A DNA stretch of 64,000 nucleotides from Hevea brasiliensis (taxonomy: Eukaryota > Streptophyta > Magnoliopsida > Malpighiales > Euphorbiaceae). How positions within the stretch are numbered: position 1 is the stretch's first letter; every line of letters starts with the position of its first letter. The DNA lies in NCBI RefSeq assembly GCF_030052815.1, contig NC_079498.1, positions 77,362,992-77,426,991 on the forward strand, written 5' to 3'. A program made the translations under genes and the position numbers. The notes beneath the pieces were generated by a model, which was not told where the DNA came from, did not search any database, and worked only from the letters and a program-made list of their open reading frames with translations. Positions 44,780 through 56,494 of this stretch are shown in pieces.

Positions 44780-46885
44780 TGTTAGTAGTATGCCCTAGAG
44801 CATATCATTTAGTATGTATCTTGTACATATTTTTATTAATAAAAGGCATTTCCACATTTCCGTTTACATAATATATTTATGTGTAATAGAAAAGGTCCAT
44901 TGATATTTTGTTAGAAATATTATTCTTAAGTTGTTAAGAATATGAGTGACAATATTTCTAGCACGAAGTATCATAAATAGGTTCACAATCGAGGATACTT
45001 CATAATAAGGACATGACTTATCCAGAAAGATTGTATTCATGTTTGTTCCCAAGTTATTTATATGAGATATAAATAAGATGGAATGGTGAGTCTCATGCCA
45101 TATAACAAACATGATAGGCACTTATAAATGATAAGTAGGCTGAACCAGTGACACTTATGACAAGCACATGGAGTTTACTCTTGTCAATGTTTTGTCATAA
45201 ATCATATCAGTGCATATAATCTTTAGACCTGAGATAGCACAGTTATCTTGTATATAGGTAGTTTGAGTTTGATACTGCTTTCATACTTGTACTGTGTATG
45301 GGTATATGGGCATGTGTTGGCTCCTACTAGTTATATATGGAGGTAGGTGTTGATCAAGATGGAATCTGTTCCTCTAAGTAAATAGAGATAAAATCCTATG
45401 TTCATTTAATTGTTCTTGATGTTTCAAGTTCCTGGCCAGGACAGATAGATTTATTCAGAAAAGAGTTTCTGATGAGAAAATCTTTTTAATCAAGAACTAG
45501 AATTAGAAGAGAACATAATATTCATAACAAATGGAGTTTGACATAAACCATGACTCCAGCTTGAGTTGGGATTTTGTAACAGAGAGATTCTAGTGCATAG
45601 TAACATATGATTATAGGTTCATTTAAGGTAAACCTTATTACTAATTGGGTGGCCATGGCATGCTATGCTAGGTGTTAACCATGGTCTATGAGGTTCATAA
45701 AATGATTTAGAGAAATCATTTATGGTAAGAAAGAGTTCTGATAATATTAAGAGTTGATATCATGTCTCATTGTCAATTAGTGATGAGCCTAGTAAGTCAC
45801 ACACATACACAAGTTATCACCTAATTAAATATGATTTAATTAATTAATTAAAGAGTTTAAATTGATTAATTAAATAGGTTTGGTTTGCAATTAGATTGCA
45901 AAGTCCCTAGCATGACTTGAAACCAAATCTAGATTATTGGATGTATAATATAAGTTAAATTTATATTTAAAGTGTTTAAATATGAATTTCATTAATGAGA
46001 AATTAATTAATAGAGATTAATTAATTAATTTATATTTGATATAAATTAATTAGAAGAAGAAAATAATTATTTTGGGTTAAGAACTCAAAATTAAGACACA
46101 GGGGCATTTTGGTCATTTTGCAGTGTGACACGTGGCACCATGAGATGGTGACACATGGCATAACACATAAGCTTGCCAAATGTTTTTAATCATGTAAGAT
46201 GATTAAAATCAAGATTAAATATAGGTTTGACACTTGGCACAATGTGATTGGGTCACTTAAACCTAGAGCTAATCAAAGGGTGACATGTGGCAAGGGTTTA
46301 ATGTGTTAACCTAGCTATTTAAGTGTTGTTATGAGAAAATAAAATACAACCAGCAGCCACACTCCTTTGTCACGCCACTTTGAGGGTTTTTATCTCTTCT
46401 TCTTCATCTCTTATCAATTCAAAGAGATTAGCCATCAATCTCTTGAATTAAGAACACTAGGAATTGTTTCTAGTGTCCTGTTTACATCTCTAATCTCTTA
46501 AAAGGCAGAACTTGAATTTCTAATTAATAGAAAAGGCTTTAGAAGCTGTTCAAGGGCTGCCATAGGTGTTCTTGGTGTGGACAAGCTAGAGGGACAACAT
46601 CTGGTGTCCTGAAGACGAATCTTAAAGCGCGAACACGCTGCGATTGCATCAAGAGGTTAGTGTAATCGTTCTTGATTTAATCTAGGGTTCTAAAATTAAT
46701 CTGATTAATTTTAAAATCTTAAATGGCAAATACAGATCCAAAAACATATTAAAAGAGTTTTAATATGTTGTTTATCATTGAAATCAAATAGATAAAAATA
46801 AATCTTGCATGATGCATGTGACCCTAGGTGAAAATTTTTGAATTCAATGGTATAAACTTGTATTTTTCACGCATCCGTTCCTTCA
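44780..46885 (+). repeat. C2 5' LTR
   Basis: Runs from TGTTAGTAGTATGCCC to CCGTTCCTTCA. It is followed at 46,888 by TGGTATCAGAGAC, a PBS with one change from the usual GCC. Confidence 0.95.
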
Positions 46886-46887
46886 AT

Positions 46888-48672
46888 TGGTATCAGAGAC
46901 ACTATATTTGCCATTTAGATTGTTGATTATATGATTTAATTGTATGTTTGATTGTGAGATCAAAATTTCATTGCTGATTGCAAAGCAAGTTGGCGGCATA
47001 CTTGAAAAAAACACCATCAATGGTGCGCATGGTTTGGCTTCCATGGGTGGTTTAAGGTTTGGCTTTTAATTCTGCAATTGTTGTATGATCTAAGGCCTAT
47101 TCTTTGACTAATTAAAGTGTTTAATTAGTAGTTTTTATCACACAATTAAATTATGATTCAAATCAGAATTTTAAAAATTGTTTGAATGTGATTCAAATTT
47201 GAATTTTAAAAGTTGTTTGAATGTGATTCAAATCTGAATTTTTAAAGTTGTTTGAATCATATTTAAATCTGATTTTTTAAAATTGATTGAATAAAATTCA
47301 GATCTAATTTTTTAAAAAATGTTTGAATGTGATTCATATCTGATTTTTTAAAAAATGTTTGAATGTGATTCAAATCTAAATTTTTGAAGTTGTTTGAATG
47401 TGATTCAAATCTGAATTTTTAAATTTGTTTGAATGAGATTCAAATCTGAATTTTTAAATTTATTTGAATCATATTCAAATATGGATTTTTAAGTTGAATA
47501 TGAGATATTCAATTTAATTTAAGTATGTATGTTTTATTTAATTGTTAAATAGTGATATGCATGATGGATGATCATGGACTATAAAAGACCAATGTGATTG
47601 GATTTATTTCTTTTATGTTTCTTTGGGATTGTAAATTAATTAATTTATTTTAATTTATTTTGGGCATGTATTATTAAGTTTATAATAATTTTTGGGTTGT
47701 AATTTCATTTATTTAAGTTCTTGTAAATTCGCCTTGGTATGCCAAGGATTACTATGTAATATTGGATTGCAAGAAGTTCAAGGAGGTCAAGAGCATTGGT
47801 GGGACCAGTGGGAGGAATTCAAGATCAAGTGTTGATTATGTACTCCTTCAGCAACTCTTGTAAAATGAATGAATGAAATGCACCTAGGAATGCCCTGATT
47901 CAATTCTTGGTGGCTCAGAATTGAATCCCTTAGAAAGTCCATGATCATACCATATTTACTGCTTATCCATGAATGCATGAGATGTATGGGAATGTATGCA
48001 ATTATATGATATATGCATGCTAAATGGATAATGTGCAAAGTGAGACCTTAATAGTAAATAGAATGACCATAAAATCTTCCAAACAAATGATTAAGTTAGA
48101 AATGCTATAATTAAAGTAATTATAACATAGGCCCTCCATTGGGGCAATTATTTTAAGAAATTTTAAATAGTTGCATGAGATGCAATTTATTTAAGAGATT
48201 TTCTTAAGAATAATTGTTAAGTATGAGATGTTGTAAATATATAAATGGTTTAGTGGCCAATATTGGATGTACCTAAGGACATTAAAATTATTTGCATAAT
48301 TACTAGCTCAATGGGATCAACTTAACTAATACAATATAAGTCAATAATGGATATACCTGAGATTTTGAGCATTAGGGGCTAGGTAAAGGATTGAACCTCA
48401 CATGAGATGTGATGGGCAAAGAGTTGCTCACTTATAGTTTATTGTAATTCCAATAATGGATGTACCTGAGGATGATCAATAGAATTATAAGAATTCAATC
48501 ACCCACTAGAAATCCATCCAACTAGGATTTCCGTTTTCTACTTTGGAAGTGTAGGATTCGCTAAGTTAGTGGGAGGACCAATTTGATTAAAAGACCATAA
48601 TCATTTTGGTTAATTACATGATACATCTACTAATTAATCTGATTATTTTCTGCAGTTAATTTTCTGATAAAA
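46888..48672 (+). other. C2 primer-binding site and long leader
   Basis: The PBS is at 46,888-46,900. The leader of about 1.77 kb has the hairpin array (47,160-47,490) and the triple GGATGTACCTGA motif (about 48,262, 48,342 and 48,450). No long frame is seen. Confidence 0.87.
47160..47490 (+). repeat. Leader hairpin array of C2
   Basis: About nine units centred on TTTGAATGTGATTCAAA and CTGAATTTTTAAA, collinear with the array in C1. Confidence 0.85.
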
Positions 48673-49456
48673 ATGAGCACAAAACAACCACCACCATCCA
48701 ATATCCTTGCAAGCATACTTGATCACAATAGGTTGACAGGACCTAATCTGTCTGATTGGCTAAGAAATTTGAAACTTGTCCTGAACCTTGAACATATAAG
48801 ATATGTTCTAGATTCAAATGTTCCTGGTCCCTTACCTCCAGAAGCCATACAAGAGGAACATGAAACTTTGGACAAGTGGAAGGAGCATGATATGAGAGCT
48901 AAGTGTTACATGCTTGCTTCCATGAGTAATGAGTTACAGAAGCAACATGAGAACATGCAAAGTGCGAGTGAGATCCTCCTTCACCTACAAGAGTTGTATG
49001 GTGAGCACAGCAGGAATGCTAGGTATGAGATATCTAGACAGCTATTCCGTATGAGGATGTCTGAGGGACAGAATGTTGGGGATCATGTCCACAAGATGAT
49101 TGGTGATTGAGCGGTTGGAACATCTTGACTTCAACATGGATTTCCAACTATAGGCGGATTTGATCCTTGATCCCTTCACGAATCTTTTTGGCATTTTGTG
49201 AATAATTTCCATATGACTAAACAGGAATGCACCTTAACTGGTTTACTCAACATGCTAGTTATTGCCCAAAAGAATATGCCAGGCAATAAAAGAAAAGAGG
49301 TAGCTTTGGTTGCATCTTCTTCTGCTGGAAAGTTCAACAAGAAGAAGGGCAATAGGAAAAAAACCTCGATTCTGGTCCTTCCAAGAAAATAGCTAAGCAG
49401 AAAGGAAGACTAAAGGCGATGGAGGCAAAGGAAAGTGTTTCCACTTTGCCAAAAGG
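48673..49456 (+). pseudogene. C2 gag
   Basis: The frame from ATG 48,673 runs 145 codons with a clean N-terminus (MSTKQPPPSNILASILDHN), the capsid-like region and the QLFRMRMSEGQNVGDHVHKM motif. It loses frame at 49,102 where related copies have CGGCTGATTG. A second stretch (49,198-49,392) carries NMLVIAQKNMPGNK. The zinc knuckle (49,432-49,480) reads GKCFHF because CACTGCC has become CACTTTGCC, and a second CTGG reads CTTTGG. Gag forms the particle in which the RNA is copied. Confidence 0.88.
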
Positions 49457-50116
49457 ATGGGCACTTTGGAAAAGGAACCGCCTGAGTATCTTGCTTCTCT
49501 GAAGGACAAGAAGGATACACCTTCAGAAGGTATGTCCATATCTTGTTATTTAGATTCTGATGATACTCATAGTTCATCTACAGCTTGGGTTTTAGATACT
49601 GGTGCCAGTTCTCACATTTCTAATGATATGCAGGAACTAGCAAGCGATGGCGACTTGTGTTCTCAAGATATTAGAGTCCGGATTGGCAATGGCTCAACTG
49701 TTGAAGCTTTAGCCATAGGATCTAAATCTTTTTACATGTTTGGACATGTTTTGTGTTTGGATAATATTTTATATGTACCTGATGCTTTTAAGAACATCAT
49801 TTCTATATCTAGTTTGACTAGAAATGGCTATGAATTTCAGTTCACTGATGATGTTTGCAATACTTATTTTGGAAATAAATATATTGGTTCTGGTTATATG
49901 AATGATGGTCTTTATTATTTGGATAATAATGACAAACACAAATTGAATGCAAGTGATCTAAAAGAATGCAATGCCATGGTGAAAACTAACTCAAGTTCAA
50001 AATATATTTGGCACTTAAGGTTATGTCATGTTGCAGAAGATAGGATTGCAAAACTAGAGAAAATGGGGATTCTATCCTCATTGGGCTCTGAGCCTACTCC
50101 AACTTGTGAATCTTGA
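49457..50116 (+). pseudogene. C2 protease and pre-integrase domain
   Basis: A 219-codon open frame. It holds YLASLKDKKD, the aspartic protease motif WVLDTGASSHISND (near 49,588) and further family landmarks (IRVRIGNGSTVEA, ILYVPDAFKNIISIS). It then has the pre-integrase HLRLCHVAEDRI and ends at a TGA in place of a TGC codon after TPTCES. The part from about 49,487 to 49,955 is exactly what C1 and C1' lack. This is the only copia protease in the window. Confidence 0.92.
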
Positions 50117-50994
50117 CTTCAGGGAAAAATGACTAGATCACCCTTTGTTGGACAGGGGCTAAGAGCTGAAAATATTTTGGAGCTAATACATAGTGATGTA
50201 TGTGGTCCATTTAAAGAAATGGCTAGAGGGGGTTTTCATTATTTTATTACCTTTACTGATGATAAATCAAGGTTTGGGTATTTGTTTTTGATGAAATACA
50301 AACATGAATCTTTTGAAAAGTTCAAAGAATTTAAATCTGAAGTAGAAAATCAAACAGGAAAGAATATTAAAGCTCTTCGATCAGATCGTGGAGGTGAATA
50401 TTTGAGTACTGAATTTGATGAATACTTGAGAGAGCATGGCATTGTTTCTCACCGACTCTCCAGAACGCCACGGTGAATGGTGTATCTGAAGGAGAAATCG
50501 TACCCTATTGGATATGGTACGTAGTATGATGAGCTATACCGATATGCCAATCTCCTTTGGGGATTTGCATTAGAATCACTTTGTATATTCGAATAGGATT
50601 CCATCAAAATCGCTTTCTTCCACTTATGAGATATGGCATGGAAGAAAACCAAGTCTTAAGCATGTTAAGATTTGGGGTTGTCCAAATTATATCAAAAAGT
50701 GAACAACGATAAATTGGAAACCAGGTCAGAAAAGGGTAGATTTGTTGGATATTCAAAAGATAGTTTTGGATATTATTTTTATTTTCCTACTTCACAAAAG
50801 GTTGTAATAAGTAGAGATGCCACATTTCTTAAATAACAGCTTGTTCAAGAAGGAGGCAAAGGAAGGCAAATAGAGTTGGAATTGGAGAATTCGACCAACC
50901 AATGATCGATGGATATAGATCCATCCGTCAACCAATACGTTGATGAAACATCTACAGATGTTCCTCGTAGAACAACTGTGGTATCTCACCCACC
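50117..50994 (+). pseudogene. C2 integrase
   Basis: The frame 50,129-50,476 holds the first two catalytic aspartates (LIHSDVCGPF and LRSDRGGEY). After HGIVS the text collapses: the tract around 50,448-50,480 that in C1 carries several CAG/CTG triplets has lost bases, so the glutamate motif (SERKNR) falls out of frame. Later fragments (HGRKPSLKHVKIWGC, DSFGYYFYFPTSQKV) are recognisable with several frameshifts and a TAA near 50,835. Confidence 0.88.
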
Positions 50995-52072
50995 GTGAGA
51001 TATGGTTTTCTTCATGAAGAAGAACAAGAGTTGTCTACTCATGAAGAAGTAGATCATGGAGATGATCCACTTACCTATGAAGAAGCTATATCAGATATAG
51101 ACTCTTCAAAATGGATTGATGCTATGAAATCCGAGATTGATTCCATGTATAAGAATCAAGTTTGGGATCTTGTTGACCCACCTAAAGGTATTATACCTAT
51201 AGGGAACAAATGGGTTTTCAAGAAGAAAATTGGTTCTGATGGAAAGGTAGAGACCTATAAGGCAAGGCTAGTAGCGAAAGGGTTTCGCCAAAGGCAAGGA
51301 ATCGACTATGATGAGACTTTCTTGCCTGTTGCTATGCTTAAATCAATTAGGATTTTATTAGCAATAGCTGCGTACTATGATTATGAGATTTGGCAGATGG
51401 ATGTTAAAGCCTTTTCTCAATGGATACATTGAAGAAAACATTTTCATGGAACAACCTAAGGGATTTGAATCCCAAGATGGTTCCAAGGTATGCAAGCTAA
51501 AGCGATCCATTTATGGGTTGAAACAAGCTTCGAGGAGTTGGAACATTCGTTTTGATGAAGCCATTAAATCCTTTGGTTTTATCAAAAATGAGGATGAGCC
51601 ATGTGTATATAAGAAGGTTAGTGACAGTGCTATCACTTTCCTTGTCTTATATGTGGATGACATCTCGTTGATGGGTAATGACACAGGTATGTTGACGACT
51701 ATAAAGGTATGGTTGTCAAATACATTCTCCTTGAAAGACTTAGGGGAGGCAACCTATATTCTTGGGATTCGCATCTATAGAGATAGAGCGAAAAGAATAA
51801 TTGGTTTATCCCAAAGTCTATACTTGGAAAAGGTGTTAAAGAGGTTTAACATGCTTGATTCCAAGAGAGGATTGTTACCAGTGAGACATGGTATCCATCT
51901 TTCTAAAGAGATGTCTCCAAAGACACCTGAAGAAAGAGATAAGATGGCTAGGATTCCATATGCTTCGGCTATTGGAAGTTTAATGTATGCAATGTTGTGT
52001 ACTAGGCCGGATATCGCATATGCTGTTAGTTTGACTAGCAGGTATCAATCCAATCCAGGTTTGGAACACTAG
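50995..52072 (+). pseudogene. C2 reverse transcriptase
   Basis: Two overlapping frames (50,995-51,432 and 51,377-52,072) are separated by one small indel near 51,410 (KAFSQ in place of KTAFLN). Together they show KSEIDSMYKNQVWDLV, KARLVAKGFRQRQGIDY, EIWQMDVK, the intact YVDD box in LVLYVDDISLMG (near 51,650), LGIRIYRDRAKRIIG and MLCTRPDIAYAV. The frame ends in a TAG (52,070-52,072) where C1 has TGG. Confidence 0.92.
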
Positions 52073-52650
52073 ATAGCTGTCAAGAATATCCTTAAGTACT
52101 TGAGAAGAACTAAGGATTTATTCTTGATTTATGGAGGTGGAGACTTGCAATTGGATGGTTATACTGATTCTGATTTCCAATCAGATATCGATGATAGAAA
52201 GTCTACCTCTGGATATGTGTTCATTTGTAATGGAGGTGCAGTCAGTTGGAAGAGTTCCAAATAGAGCACGACAGCAGATTCCACTACAGAAGCTGAGTAT
52301 ATTCTTTGCATCGATGTCGCAAAGGAAGTCGCTTTGGATAAAGAAGTTCGTGATGAACTTACAGTAGTTCCTTCCATTGAGTCGCCAGTTCCACTACACC
52401 GTGACAATAATGGAGCGATCATCTGAGCTAAGGAACCAAGGTCTCACCAGAAATCCAAACACATAGAAAGGCGCTACCACATTATCAGAGAAATAGTTGG
52501 GCGAGTCAATGTAGCCATGCAGAAAATAACATCAGCTGAAAATCCAGCTGATCCATTCACTAAGCCTATGTCACAAACTCAGTTAGACCGACATCTTGAG
52601 AAGATAGGTCTAAGATATTGTAATGAATGGCTCTAGTGCTAGTGGGAGAT
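52073..52650 (+). pseudogene. C2 RNase H and polypurine tract
   Basis: Translation restarts after the TAG with IAVKNILKYLRRTKD, then DGYTDSDFQSDIDDRKSTSG and FICNGGAVSWKSSK. A TAG at 52,263 replaces CAG. The TEAEYI region and beyond (52,300-52,430) is riddled with changes at CAG/CTG sites. The pol tail ends near 52,610 and AGTGGGAGAT (52,641-52,650) is the polypurine tract. Confidence 0.88.
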
Positions 52651-54741
52651 TTTTAGTAGTATGCCCTAGAGCATATCATTTAGTATGTATATTATACATA
52701 TTTTTATTAATAAAAGGCATTTCCACTTTTCCGTTTACATAATATATTTATGTGAAATAGAAAAGGTCCATTGATATTTTGTTAGAAATATTATTCTTAA
52801 GTTGTTAAGAATATGAGTGACAATATTTCTAGCACGAAGTATCATAAATAGGTTCACAATCGAGGATACTTCATAATAAGGACATGACTTATCCAGAAAG
52901 ATTGTATTCATGTTTGTTCCCAAGTTATTTATATGAGATATAAATAAGATGGAATCGTGAGTCTTATGCCATATAACAAACATGATAGGCACTTATAAAT
53001 GATAAGTAGGCCGAACCAGTGACACTTATGACAAGCACATGGAGTTTACTCTTGTAAATGTTTTGTCATAAATCATATCAGTGCATATAATCTTTATACC
53101 TGAGATAGCACAGTTATCTTGTATATAGGTAGTTTGAGTTTGATACTGCTTTCATACTTGTACTATGTATGGGTATATGGGCATGTGTTGGCTCCTACTA
53201 GTTATATATGGAGGTAGGTGTTGATCAAGATGGAATCTGTTCCTCTAAGTAAATAGAGATAAAATCCTATGTTCATTTAATTGTTCTTGATGTTTCAAGT
53301 TCCTGGCCAGGACAGATAGATTTATTCAGAAAAGTGTTTCTGATGAGAAAATCTTTTTAATCAAGAACTCGAATTAAAAGAGAACATAATATTCATAGCA
53401 AATGGAGTTTGACATAAACCATGACTCCAGCTTGAGTTGGGATTTTGTAACAGAGAGATTCTAGTGCATAGTAACATATGATTATAGGTTCATTTAAGGT
53501 AAACCTTATTACTAATTGGGTGGCCATGGCATGCTATGCTAGGTGTTAACCATGGTCTATGAGGTTCATAAAATGATTTAGAGAAATCATTTATGGTAAG
53601 AAAGAGTTCTGATGATATTAAGAGTTGATATCATGTCTCATTGCCAATTAGTGATGAGCCTAGTAAGTCACACACAGACACAAGTTATCACCTAATTAAA
53701 TATGAATTAATTAATTAATTAAAGAGTTTAAATTGATTAATTAAATAGGTTTGGTTTGCAATTAGATTGCAAAGTCCCTAGCATGACTTGAAACCAAATC
53801 TAGATTATTGGATGTATAATATAAGTTAAATTTATATTTAAAGTGTTTAAATATGAATTTAATTAATGAAAAATTAATTAATAGAGATTAATTAATTAAT
53901 TTATATTTGATATAAATTAATTAGAAGAAGAAAATAATTATTTTGGGTTAAGAACTCAAAATTAAGACACAGGGGTATTTTGGTTATTTTGCAGTGTGAC
54001 ACGTGGCACCATGAGATGGTGACACATGGCATAACACATAAGCTTGCCAAATGTTTTTTAATCATGTAAGATGATTAAATATAGGTTTGACACTTGGCAC
54101 AATGTGATTGGGTCACTTAAACCTAGAGCTAATCAAAGGGTGACATGTGGCAAGGGTTTAATGTGTTAACCTAGCTATTTAAGTGTTGTTATGAGAAAAT
54201 AAAACACAACCAGCAGCCACACTCCTTTGTCACGCCACTTTGAGGGTTTTTATCTCTTCTTCTTCATCTCTTATCAATTCAAAGAGATTAGCCATCAATC
54301 TCTTGAATTAAGAACACTAGGAATTGTTTCTAGTGTCCTGTTTACATCTCTAATCTCTTAAAAGCGTAACTTGAATTTCTAATTAATAGAAAAGGCTTTA
54401 GAAGCTGTTTAAGGGCTGCCATAGGTGTTCTTGGTGTGGACAAGCTAGAGGACAACATCCGGTGTCACGAAGACGAATCTCAAAGCGCAGAACATTGCGG
54501 TGCATCAAGAGGTTAGTGTAATCGTTCTTGATTTAATCTAGGGTTCTAAAATTAATCTGATTAATTTTAAAATCTTAAATGGCAAATACAGATCCAAAAA
54601 CATATTAAAAGAGTTTTAATATGTTGTTTATCATTGAAATCAAATAGATAAAAATAAATCTTGCATGATGCATGTGACCCTAGGTGAAATTTTTTGAATT
54701 CAATGGTATAAACTTGTGTTTTTCACGCTTCCGTTCCTTCA
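52651..54741 (+). repeat. C2 3' LTR
   Basis: Begins TTTTAGTAGTATGCCC (TG decayed to TT) and ends CCGTTCCTTCA at 54,741. It is 2,091 bp and very close to the 5' LTR. Confidence 0.94.
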
Positions 54742-55277
54742 TAGATGACATGTGAAGGATTTGAGTGGTATCTTCTTAGCATAGATACGTGAAACACATT
54801 GTGGATCTTGTCCAGCTCTGGTGGTAGAGCTAGCCTGCAGGCTACTGGTCCCACACGTTAAATGACTTCATAAGGGCCAATGAACCTAGGGCTCAACTTA
54901 CGTTTTCTTCCAACCCTCAGTACCTTCTTCCATGGTGACACTTTGAGGAACACTTTGTCACCAACTGCATATTCTATTTCTTTTCTCTTCAGTTCAGCAT
55001 AGGATTTTTTTTTTTCTGAGGCAACCTTCAGTTTCGCTTTGATTAGCTTTACCTTTTCCTCAGTTTGTTTCACCAGGTCTGGCCCTACCAGTTTATCTTT
55101 GCCTAATTCAGCCCAGCACACTAGAGTTCTACATTTCCTCCCATACAATGCTTCATACGGGGCCATTTGGATGCTAGCTTGGTAGCTATTATTGTATGCA
55201 AATTCTGCTAGTGGGAGGTACCTATCCCAACTTCCCTCAAACTCAATGACACAACTCCTCAGCATATCCTCAAGGAC
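54742..55277 (-). pseudogene. Element A integrase, C-terminal half
   Basis: The minus strand reads [53 protein letters not shown] and RFIGPYEVI, typical of the region after the catalytic core of chromovirus integrase. A stop at 54,858 follows GPYEVI. The family continues as LALPPELDKIHNVFHVSML until C2 interrupts at 54,742. A 75-bp insertion separates it from the core upstream. Confidence 0.87.
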
Positions 55278-55352
55278 CTGACATATATTTTATGTTATTA
55301 TTATCATTTCAGTTCAATGTTTGTATTAATTCAATTAGTTTCAATTGTTTAC
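55278..55352 (-). other. 75-bp intron-like insertion in the A integrase
   Basis: On the minus strand, AG is followed by GTAAACAATTG, an AT-rich stretch with AACTAATTGA (a branch-point-like sequence), and ATATGTCAG before GTCC. Removing it restores alignment with element B at the same place without a frame change. See the findings. Confidence 0.5.
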
Positions 55353-56080
55353 CTAGATTACTCTTTCTGATTGCCTATACGTTTGAGGATGGAAAGCTAT
55401 GCTGAAGTGGAGTTGTGTACCCAAGGATTCATGCAATTTCTTCCAAAATCTCGATGTAAACCTTGGGTCTCGATCAGATATGATGGAAAGTGGAATTCTA
55501 TGTAGTCTAACTATCTCACTGATATACAATTCTGCTAACTTCTCCAGTGAGTAGTCAGTCCTAACTGGCAGAAAGTGTGCTGACTTCGTCAATCTATCTA
55601 CTATCACCCATACTGCATCATACTTCTTTTGGGTGAGAGGTAGACCATTTACAAAATCCATGGTGAACCGATCTTATTTCCATTCAGGTATGCGTATAGG
55701 CTGTAGCAAACCCGATGGAACTTGATGTTCTGCTTTGACTTGCTGGCATGTCAAGCATTTAGTCACATAGTCAGCTATGTCTTTCTTCATACCAGGCCAT
55801 CAATAATGAAGCTTCAGATCATGATACATTTTTGTACTTACTGGGTGCATAGCATAAACACTGGTGTGTGCCTCTTTTAGAATATTAATTCCCCATCATC
55901 TAGTACACATAATCTTCCTTTGTAGTACAGACACCCATTTGTTTTCATTTCATAGTCAGTTTCTTTCCCTTCTAGGATTTTGCTCATAATAGCCTTTAGC
56001 TTCTCATCTACCTTTTGCCCATCTAAAATCTACTGTAGCAGGTTTGGCCTCACTTGTAACTCAGCCAAAATAGCTCCATC
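55353..56080 (-). pseudogene. Element A integrase, zinc finger and core
   Basis: The frame 55,661-55,353 has the core: MDFVNGLPLTQKKYDAVW (first aspartate), [14 protein letters not shown] (second) and QSERVI (glutamate), so the DDE triad is present. Upstream (55,662-55,900) the zinc-finger [18 protein letters not shown] and [10 protein letters not shown] are readable but carry stops, including YW.PG with TGA near 55,801 and a TAA before the core. The stop immediately after VI at 55,353 stands in a position where B has a glutamine codon. Confidence 0.87.
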
Positions 56081-56494
56081 TCAAGCCAAAGATAGACGGG
56101 CATTCAATGATCTCAAAGCTGTGATGGATTTTCTGCTCAAAGCATCAGCAACTACATTTGCCTTCCCAGGATGGTAGTTAATCACACAATCATAGTCCTT
56201 AAGGAACTCAATCCATCGCCTCTGTCTGAGGTTGAGCTCCTTCTGGGTTGGCAAGTATTTCAGACTTTTGTGGTCTATGTAAATGTAGCACTTTTCACCA
56301 TACAAGTAATGCCTCCATATCTTCAGTGCGAAGATAATTGCTGCAAGCTCTAGATCATGGGTAGGGTAATTCTGTTCATGTGGCCTTAGCTGCCTGGAAG
56401 CATAAGCGACCACCTTCCCCTCTTGCATCAATACACACCCTAACCCATTATGAGAGGCATCACTGTAGACCACAAAGTCCTTTCCCGACATTAG
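56081..56494 (-). pseudogene. Element A RNase H
   Basis: An open frame of 136 codons: [59 protein letters not shown], then [12 protein letters not shown]. The catalytic D-A-S aspartate and ADALSR end are intact; the T-D-H motif reads I-D-H. It ends in a TGA (56,083-56,081) where the fragment at 354-356 has TGG, and a stop at 56,495 separates it from RT in the same frame. Confidence 0.92.

Larger units (their letters stand above)
44780..54741 (+). mobile_element. Copia element C2 (complete, protease present)
   Basis: A 9,962-bp element with LTRs of 2,106 and 2,091 bp, inserted in the integrase of A. Flanking pentamers are GAGAT (44,775-44,779) and TAGAT (54,742-54,746), one mismatch from a target duplication. 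Unlike C1 and C1' it retains the protease. The interior from about 49,100 to 52,450 has many small lesions at CAG/CTG triplets. Confidence 0.93.
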
